From NCBI GenBank assembly GCA_015680905.1, contig CM027377.1, forward strand, positions 58,425,501-58,489,500: a DNA stretch of 64,000 nt. The letters are read 5' to 3'. Below, in pieces: positions 57,033 to 64,000 of this stretch; within the stretch, counting starts at the first letter, position 1, and the number at the start of each line of letters is the position of its first letter. The DNA comes from Coptis chinensis. Its lineage: Eukaryota; Streptophyta; Magnoliopsida; Ranunculales; Ranunculaceae. The position numbers and the translations under genes were made by a program. The notes below the pieces were generated by a model. That model did not search any database. It saw only the letters and a program-made list of their open reading frames with translations, and was not told the DNA's origin.

Positions 57033-58877
57033 TTATAAGGAGTTTCCATTGGTAAATGTAGAATATAATGTCACACCATTGAATGGTGAGCTTTGATGCC
57101 TTAGGAAATCAGTCTGATCGAAGCTCTGATATGTTATATCCCCATCCCCGCCCGCTGCCATGTAATTTGTGGGCTCCATGTAGGGTGACATACAGCTAAC
57201 TTGACCGAAATCATTGACTAGATCAACTTCTTCTGTGACATTTGAGTAGGACGGAGGGGCAGAGAATTCCAATGAACTACATGATTGCCGTGGCTCCGGC
57301 ATGTTTGAGTAGTCATTTCTAGGTAATCTTTGAGAGACGTCTCGTCCTTCCGAGTAAACCTACATTAAAGCATGAGATATAAATGACAATGAATTACTTA
57401 GACAATTGAAGCTTACTAAACAAAACTCTCTCTACAAGTCACTATCCTCAATTTTAAATCATTACGTTACTTTATCCCGTAGAACTTTAATACCTTTGAG
57501 GTATCCAGAATCAGATGAGGAGACATCCAGGGGCTGGAAAGATGAGTCTCGACTGAAGTTGGTTCCAGATCACTGAACCTTCTGGTATCATAGGGAGAAT
57601 TGACAGGGCTTGAGTAACTACTCCCACCATATAGATTACTGGCTTGTGAAGGACTTCCACTGGAGTAGTTTAAGAGTTCGTTTGAGTTTGTGGTTGGGGT
57701 GAAGTTTCCAGCTGCAGAGGAGCTCTCTGCCCTCTTGGATTTAGCCTCTGGTTCATTTTTCTTAACGATACGACACAAAGCGAAAGCTCCCTTGACAAAA
57801 GAATTTAAATAATCAAATTCAATGTGGGCGGCTAATTTTAGATATGTATGCAAAAGTTAGTTCAATGCAATTGTCAACTGTACCTGGAGACTAGATGATC
57901 CTTGAGAAAGATTATCACAAAGACGGTATTCATGCATTACCCAGTCTGTTCGATCACCCATAGGAGCCCTCCCACGATAAAAAACTAGGGTCTTCCTATA
58001 ACCGGTAACATCAGACTGACATACAACTTTGCGGTCTTTCCCAGTAGCTTTCCAGTAACCAGCTTTTGTGGCTCTATTTGTACGTGAGCCATTTGGATAC
58101 TTCCGATCTCGAGGACAGAAGAAGAACCATTCCATATCTCGCTTTGGAAGAAAAGACTTATCTGCAATATACATTATACAATTCAAACTTCTTTGGATAT
58201 AATTAAAAGTTTCAATTTGTGCTACTGTCCTTTTCTTATTTTTTTGTCATGCAATGTTTGCTTTTTGAAAAAGAGGCTTCACTGAATTCGCTTTTAAATA
58301 TAAAGTCAGATGCAGAACAAAAAGAGGTTTTGCAACTTTTTATCTTGTAGTGACGAATATAAACCAAAACTAACACCTTTCTAACATTATTAAATCCTCA
58401 ACTTATTAGCATTCCCACCAGTAATTCTTAAATGACCTCCATACTACACTTCATCAGTCATCGGTGGAACTAATCAATATGAGTAATTTGAAGCCTGACT
58501 ATTGGAAAAACTTTTATGAAACTGACTGAAATGAAGTGCAGGTTCAAGAAGTGGCGACTGTCTGGCCTATTAATATTTGGACCAATAATCAAGTCATGGT
58601 ATGTAAGTCTACGTACTAAATGTTATGGAGGAGTAGTTTCTGCTTTCAAAATTTGTGGCTAGCTAGTACCTCTTTGTAATGTTAACATTAGGCGCAACAT
58701 TATAAATGAGAAGCGAGTACCTGGTAACTCCCATGGATCAAATTTGTACAGATCGATTTCTGGGATCACTTCAAGCTCAATTCTCACACCATCTACTTTC
58801 TTCTTCAAGTAGTAACCAACCAGTTCTTCATCGGTTGGGTGGAAGCGAAAGCCAGGAGGCAATGAAGCTCCTCCCAT
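57033..58877 (-). CDS. NAC-domain transcription factor
   Basis: Four exons on the minus strand (58877-58721, 58161-57884, 57790-57494, 57359-57033), all GT-AG and in phase, give 352 aa. The NAC domain fills residues about 6-157: [19 protein letters not shown] (subdomain A), [15 protein letters not shown] (B), [20 protein letters not shown] with [17 protein letters not shown] (C and D), and DWVMHEYRL (D/E). DNA-contact and dimer residues appear intact. The C-terminal half is Ser/Asn/Pro-rich, as expected for an activation region. The wording is closest to the Arabidopsis ANAC071/ANAC096/ANAC011 group (wound, cambium and drought roles), but that is a memory-based guess. No C-terminal membrane helix is seen, so it is not a tethered NAC. 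Confidence 0.93.
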
Positions 58878-59458
58878 TTCTCACATAAACAAGCCAATTT
58901 TGATCTATAAAATAAACAAACGACTAAAACTCGAAAAGAACGAAAAACTTCTAAATTTTGTTGAAGAAAGATTAGAAATCCAGTTGCATTTAGGTACCCA
59001 TGCTGAACCTATTAAAGATTTGGAAGATCCAGTAGTAAAATCTTTCTTCGACGCACAATTTCTTGACAACAACAGAGGAAAACTTCCACAGAATGCAACC
59101 GTTGAACGACAAAATCATTCTTTCAAAACTCAATATGTTTCTTATATTCAACACCCCCCCACCCAAATACTCAACAATCTAACAAGATTACACACGCACC
59201 AAAACTCGCGTTTTCACCACCCATATGCCATATCCTTCAAAGGTTTCCAATACATTCCCCACTTCAAACAAACTTCCAAGGTTAAAATATTTTATCCAAA
59301 TGCTATAGCATTCAAAAACTGCTTAAAACTTGAGTTTTTGAATTATATCTTTGTTTGTTTATTATTATAAAAAAAAATACCCAGGGTCTAAATATGATTA
59401 AAGAAGAAGAGGGAGAGTTGTTGTGTGGTAGAGGAAAAGAGAAGGGAGTGAAGGGCAT

Positions 59459-59467
59459 TATATATAA
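59459..59467 (-). promoter_or_regulatory. TATA box of NAC gene
   Basis: TTATATATA on the minus strand, within CCTTATATATAATGCCC, about 580 bases upstream of the NAC ATG. This implies a leader of roughly 550 bases. Confidence 0.45.
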
Positions 59468-59469
59468 GG

Positions 59470-60137
59470 TATGTGCAGTGTAAAAAGAACACCGAAAGGC
59501 ATGATAAGTTTCCTTGTCTGAAGCGAACCAAAAAATTCTAAAGGTGTATGTGGTGTGTGGAGTGTGGACCCTTGAATGAACTCAATTTGAGTTCACACAC
59601 TATTTATGGATCATTCCCGCCAAATTTTATATTACCGTTAATTGTTCTTTCTAGCTCTTTGATTCATATCCCCCAATTTAAGCTTCTTCCACATCATATT
59701 GAATCGGACAAGTATGCTTTTTTCGACTTTTGTATATGTTAATTTTGTTATTGGGGCCACTCTTGTTCCAAAATTGCATGGGAAATGTCTAGGAGCCTAG
59801 GTAGTCGGAGTTTGAACTTTTGAAAAGACTGAAAAACCATTTTAGTTCTTTTCACCTAGAGCTCAAAATGCCGCAGAAAAATCAAGTGTCATTTAAGGTC
59901 GGATTGTACATATATTAGACATTTTATTATATTTTGTTGATAAAGACCTATTAGACTTGCATTATGCAAAGTAGATTATGCATTTCTTACCCATAGCCGC
60001 CGGAGAAAGAAATTGCCACGATACAACATGTGTTTTACAGCTACATAACTCTGCCGCAAAATATATAGAAATGTAGCATATGTTTTAAAAGTTAAAACAA
60101 AACATTTGGGGGTAATTAAAATGACAAAAAATATCCT
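59470..60137. other. Intergenic, NAC promoter side
   Basis: No gene seen. Confidence 0.5.
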
Positions 60138-60153
60138 CCTTACCGCCCAGGCC
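60138..60153. other. Target-site duplication of LINE (left copy)
   Basis: CCTTACCGCCCAGGCC here is identical to 62044-62059. Confidence 0.93.
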
Positions 60154-62043
60154 TTTTTTTTTTTTTTTTTGTTAAAGGTAATTGATTAATTATAAAGAAT
60201 AAGACTTACATGATATCAAAGGTAGCAGAATAGAGAAAAAAATAAAATACAAGCCTACACTAGAAATGAAAATCTAGTGAACAAAACGATGATAAGTCGT
60301 ATGATGGTTCTCCAGATGAATCAAGAAAGAAGGTCGAGAAATCCACCATATACTGTCTCCCTGTGTTAACGTAGCCCCCTCGTCATGCAATGTCTCCCCT
60401 CAGATTAGTCTCTCCAAGATGGAGCGAGATTAATCCATGCCATGCCGCTTTTCTTTCAAAGATTGCCGATTTCTTTGACTCTCCAATGCGTTGTGTTGTT
60501 CTAGAAAGCCTGGACAACTGAAGTAGAATCACATTCCACCCAAATATAGCGCCAACCCAAATCAATCGCCTGTTTAATGGCCTGGATAATAGCCATTGTT
60601 TCTTCCATGTAGTTAGTGGATATACCCATCCCACCAGCAGCCGCTCCCAAGAAATCTCCTCTGTAGTTTCTGAAGACATATCCCCACCCCGATCTTCCCG
60701 GATTTCCTTTCGAACATCCGTCAGTGTTTATCTTGAGTATACCCGGAGGAGGAGGTAGCCAATAACACTCAAAGATTTTTGGGGACCTGCGAATTTTGAG
60801 CTGTAGCTGAAAATGCTTTAGAATCTTGAGGTCATGCATCGAGTTTTCCATAATCCCCAAGGACTTATGGTGCGCACTTGTAATCGCTCTCCTGACCAAG
60901 AAGCAAACTTGTGTGTAGCTTGGAACTTTGTCGTCATAGAGGGCTTTGTTCCTGGTTTTCCAAAGACTGACCATGATCGTCAAGGAGCAAGCTTTCCACA
61001 TATCCAAGATGAGAGAGCTATAATGCTTGCTCTGCTGCCTCACATCAGAGAAGGACTCCAGTTCTCGCTGAATTTGAAAGATTTCCTGTGCAAACTTCCA
61101 AATCTTCCTAGCAAAGGCGCAATGGAATAGGACGTGCTCCAGAGTTTCCTCCTGATTTTGACAAATACAACATCTAGATGCAAGGTGAAACTTCCTTTTT
61201 TGTAGCTAATCATCCGTTCTAGCAGCACCGTGCGCTAGTTTCTAAGCAATACCCTGTGTTCTCGGCAGAATTTTGGCGCTCCAAATGAACTTACTCCATG
61301 CTGATTTCGGAGCTTTTTTCCTGATACCTTTATATGCTGCTGCCACTGTAAAGTGCCCATTTGTAGAAGCGATCCACACTCTTGAATCTTCTTTGGAACT
61401 GTCTGGTTGAGGTAGCTTAGAGATGTTGATGCCCAGCTGATGGAGTACTTGCATCATCTCGTTGGAGAAGGACCATCTATCCTCGTGTATGTAATCACAG
61501 AGTCTAGCTTGGAATTTAACAATTTCTTTCCTTTCCTCCTGAAAAAAGTCACATATGGGCCTCTGCAATAGCCAGTTCTCCCTCCAAATGTTAATCGCCT
61601 CACCGTTACCGACGTTCCAACCATGTAGAGATGCCATTTCATTGAGAGCCCATTTGATGCCAGGCCAAACTGTTGAGGTTTTGTAGTTTGACCATCCATC
61701 AACTCTGTTGGTATATTTCCCCTTCATGAAATCTGCCCAGTCTCCATCTCCGGACAGCAGCGTCCAAGCTTGTTTTATTAACATTGCAAGATTAATATCT
61801 TTGAGCCTCCTTATTCTTAACCCTCCCTCTTCTGTTCGTTTGCATGATTTCTCCCAAGAAACCGTTATAACTTTCCTTTCCGCTGGGTTGCCACTCTAGA
61901 TAAAGTTCCTGATGATGTTTTCACATTCCTTTATCACCGATTTTGGCCATTTGTAGATAGCCATATTGTGAACCGGGATACTATTGAGGACATGCTTTGC
62001 TAGCACCACCCTTCCTTGGAAGGATAGCATTTTTCCCGCCCAA
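60154..62043 (-). mobile_element. 5'-truncated LINE (non-LTR retrotransposon)
   Basis: 1,890 bp on the minus strand. A 17-base T run (60154-60170) is its poly(A) tail, and a perfect 16 bp target duplication flanks it. It begins inside reverse transcriptase (LSFQGRVVLAKHVLNSIP, then PKSVIKECENIIRNFI), followed by a TAG where the family has Trp. Next are the RT C-terminal part (EAINIWRENWLLQRPICDFF), the zinc-binding region (CICQNQEETLEHVLFHC) and RNase H (GILKINTDGCSKGNPGRSGW, ending VECDSTSVVQAF). The frame changes near 61240 and the protein is dead. 5' truncation and a poly(A) tail fit target-primed reverse transcription. Confidence 0.93.
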
Positions 62044-62059
62044 CCTTACCGCCCAGGCC

Positions 62060-62894
62060 AATTTGGTCCTGTCCTTCATAAATTATCCTGAACCGTTTGG
62101 TGCACTCCAGAATTAAATTTGATTGGTTTCCTCTTAAACTAAGAATTGTGTGGGCGTCCTAGTGTCCTGCAGACCAAGTAGCGTGTGACAACATCCAGTT
62201 AGGCTGTTAGCCCATTTGTGTGAATAATATTTCATGTCAATGTGTTGTGGAAAATTACGAAGAGTTCCAAAAAATAAAAAATCCACATCTCATAGTTAAT
62301 TCCTTTTGTCGATATATGTTAAGGAAGAGTTTACGTATATGGCTGCTAAGTAATATCATGCCATACTTGGTAATCAAGTCCGAAGCGCTCAGAAACTTGC
62401 AAATTTGACTTTTTCATGTTCATCCAAATTTTCTCTCACTTTCGATGTGACTAACTTGGAGCCCACGATAATAACTTCATGAGCTGAATTATCGACCAAG
62501 TGACTGTATTTCAACAAAACTAATCGACCAAGTGAACGAATTTCAACAAAATGAATGCGCATTAGCAGTCGGTATACTTTACCAAGAGTTTGGTTATCGA
62601 AAAAAAAAAAATACTTTACCAAGATTAACTTTTACAACACATTTATATAATTTACTCAAGGTAAAGAATATGTATACGGATTGTTAATTTGTTATGAATT
62701 TATGATTATATTAATCTGTTAGCTACTTGCCTACTAAGACAGTAATAAGTCTAAAAAATATATTTCATTACCACCAGGTTTTGGGTTTAATTTCCTTGGC
62801 AAGATAACCGGACGCTAAAACCACCTCTAAGCGAACAAACTCATAACCTCCTTCCTTTTCAAAACTCCTGACACCACTATCCTTTTTCTTCTTC
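62060..62894. other. Intergenic, no gene seen
   Basis: AT-rich, with an A run at about 62600-62611. No protein similarity is seen. Confidence 0.5.
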
Positions 62895-64000
62895 TGTTGA
62901 AATATGTAAAGTATCACACGTTTCTATAAGTGTGGCTACGTATTTAGGAGTTTTTGTTTTGAATAGTTTGACACCAAAGTAAGTCAAGTATAAATAGATG
63001 AAACTATGGATAAAGTATTGAGAACTCTCTAACCTTATTATTCTAGCCTCCTCTCTTCTTTATTATTCTTCTTACTGGTTTTTCTATTACAATCATATTC
63101 CCTCATCTCTTCTTTATTATTCTTCTTACTGGTTTTCCTATTACAATCATATTTAAACTCTCCTAGCATCACCACTAACATGGTATCAGAGCATCAGGTT
63201 CAAATATAAGTTTAGTGGTATGCTAAAAGAGGTAACCCCCAAAATAAGTATACAAGAAAAAAAAATCAATTCTTTTTCAGTTTTCAGTATAGTATTCAAT
63301 TCAAGTTTTAATATTTCTCACAAGAAGTTTCCATTGGTGTTTAAAGTTTACTTGAAGAATGCTATGAGAGAGATCCGAAGTTTCTCAGTATTGGTTTCTT
63401 AGTATTGTTTTGCTTCCACAGTCTCCTTCTTCCGCAATCTCTCTGTCTTAGTATTGATAAGAAGGGTACAACCTCTCTGTATCTCGCAGTCTCTGAAGTT
63501 AGTATTGGACGAGGCGCGCATGTGCTCGGTTTAGCCTTCTGCTAGGAGTGCACGCGCTCTGGGCTCTATATCTTGCAGTTTCTAGTGGAAGGCGCGCACG
63601 CGCTTTGGGCTATTCGTCTAGCACGCTCTCTTCATATCCATACAGTAAGTACTTCTTCTCTTTACAATGACTGAAGTAGTCCTATTTCAGAAGTTCTCCA
63701 CCTTGGTATCTTGATTGGAGGCTTCTGTTTCATCTTGGTTTTCTCGACAACTTGCACATTTCAGAAACTGTATTGCAATCGTTGGGTTTCTTGATTGAAA
63801 GTATTGATTCGCTTTCGCAGTTGGTGTATGGTGAAAATATGGAGATATGAGCTCGTTGAGTAATTTTGAGTATTGTTGGTATGTCAAATTTGAGGAATAT
63901 AAAGTTTGATGTCAATCTTGTTATGGACGTTTGAGTTTCTAGCTTCCGCGCAGTTGGTATTGATGACCAAAGTATTTGTTAGATGTTTCAAGTTGTTTGT
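62895..64000 (+). mobile_element. Second copy of the intronic Copia-like family (5' part, leaves window)
   Basis: LTR 62895-63180 (286 bp) runs TGTTGAAATATG to CACTAACA and is followed directly by the primer-binding site TGGTATCAGAGC (63181-63192), complementary to initiator tRNA-Met. The following leader (TTAGTGGTATGCTAAAAGAG, CAACCTCTCTGTATCTCGCA) matches the leader of the element at 45541-49322 read on its minus strand. Its other LTR would lie beyond 64000. Confidence 0.82.

Noticed and set aside
58900-59370. 156-codon open frame on the plus strand upstream of the NAC gene
   Set aside because: It lies antisense to the NAC leader, is AT-driven in composition and resembles no family.
1-64000. 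CRISPR arrays, operons, bacterial-type ribosome sites, rRNA genes
   Set aside because: The window is plant nuclear DNA. The tandem repeats found lack spacer structure, and no rRNA similarity was seen.

Overview
The window is nuclear DNA of a flowering plant, almost certainly a eudicot. It is AT-rich, its genes carry introns with GT-AG borders, and its gene families are plant ones: two ALMT anion channels, a NAC factor, a MIP1-type RING ligase and a TLDc protein. Roughly half of it is transposon-derived. The sequence does not name the species. All gene models below are my own splice reconstructions, made by eye.

Layout. 1.2-2.45 kb is the 3' end of a dead LINE (+). 3.1-20.9 kb reads as a head-to-tail series of Helitron-type elements, all pointing to the minus strand. 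Element ends fall near 3145, 11945, 18036 and 20757, and the elements carry intron-containing, broken pieces of unrelated host genes: CPN20 chaperonin, a ZNF830-like protein, cycloartenol synthase, a VAMP72 R-SNARE and an RBP45/47 RNA-binding protein. A piece of Helitron Rep gene (6.44-7.24 kb) is fused to a second copy of the ZNF830 segment and is cut by a CACTA terminus (5.57-6.43 kb).

21.15-24.3 kb holds an intact two-exon MIP1-like RING E3 ligase gene (740 aa). 26.01-38.60 kb is a complete Ty3/gypsy element of the Tat lineage (minus strand) with near-identical 556/555 bp LTRs and a CTGGC target duplication. Its gag and pol are frameshifted in many places. Between pol and the 3' LTR it carries two related, spliced antisense ORFs and a 104 bp tandem repeat.

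40.4-54.0 kb holds two ALMT genes in tandem (530 and 527 aa, six exons each, with matching intron positions). Between them lies a two-exon TLDc gene whose 4.7 kb intron contains a complete small Copia-like element with 261-262 bp LTRs. That element carries a 35 bp minisatellite split by a probable 1.26 kb solo LTR. 57.0-58.9 kb is a four-exon NAC gene on the minus strand (352 aa). 60.15-62.04 kb is a 5'-truncated LINE with a 16 bp target duplication. A second copy of the small Copia-like family begins at 62.9 kb and runs off the window.

The five intact genes do not form a pathway. The ALMT pair is a local tandem duplication; the others are unrelated neighbours. The main interest is in the mobile DNA: serial Helitron insertion with multi-gene capture, and a Tat element with a duplicated antisense gene.
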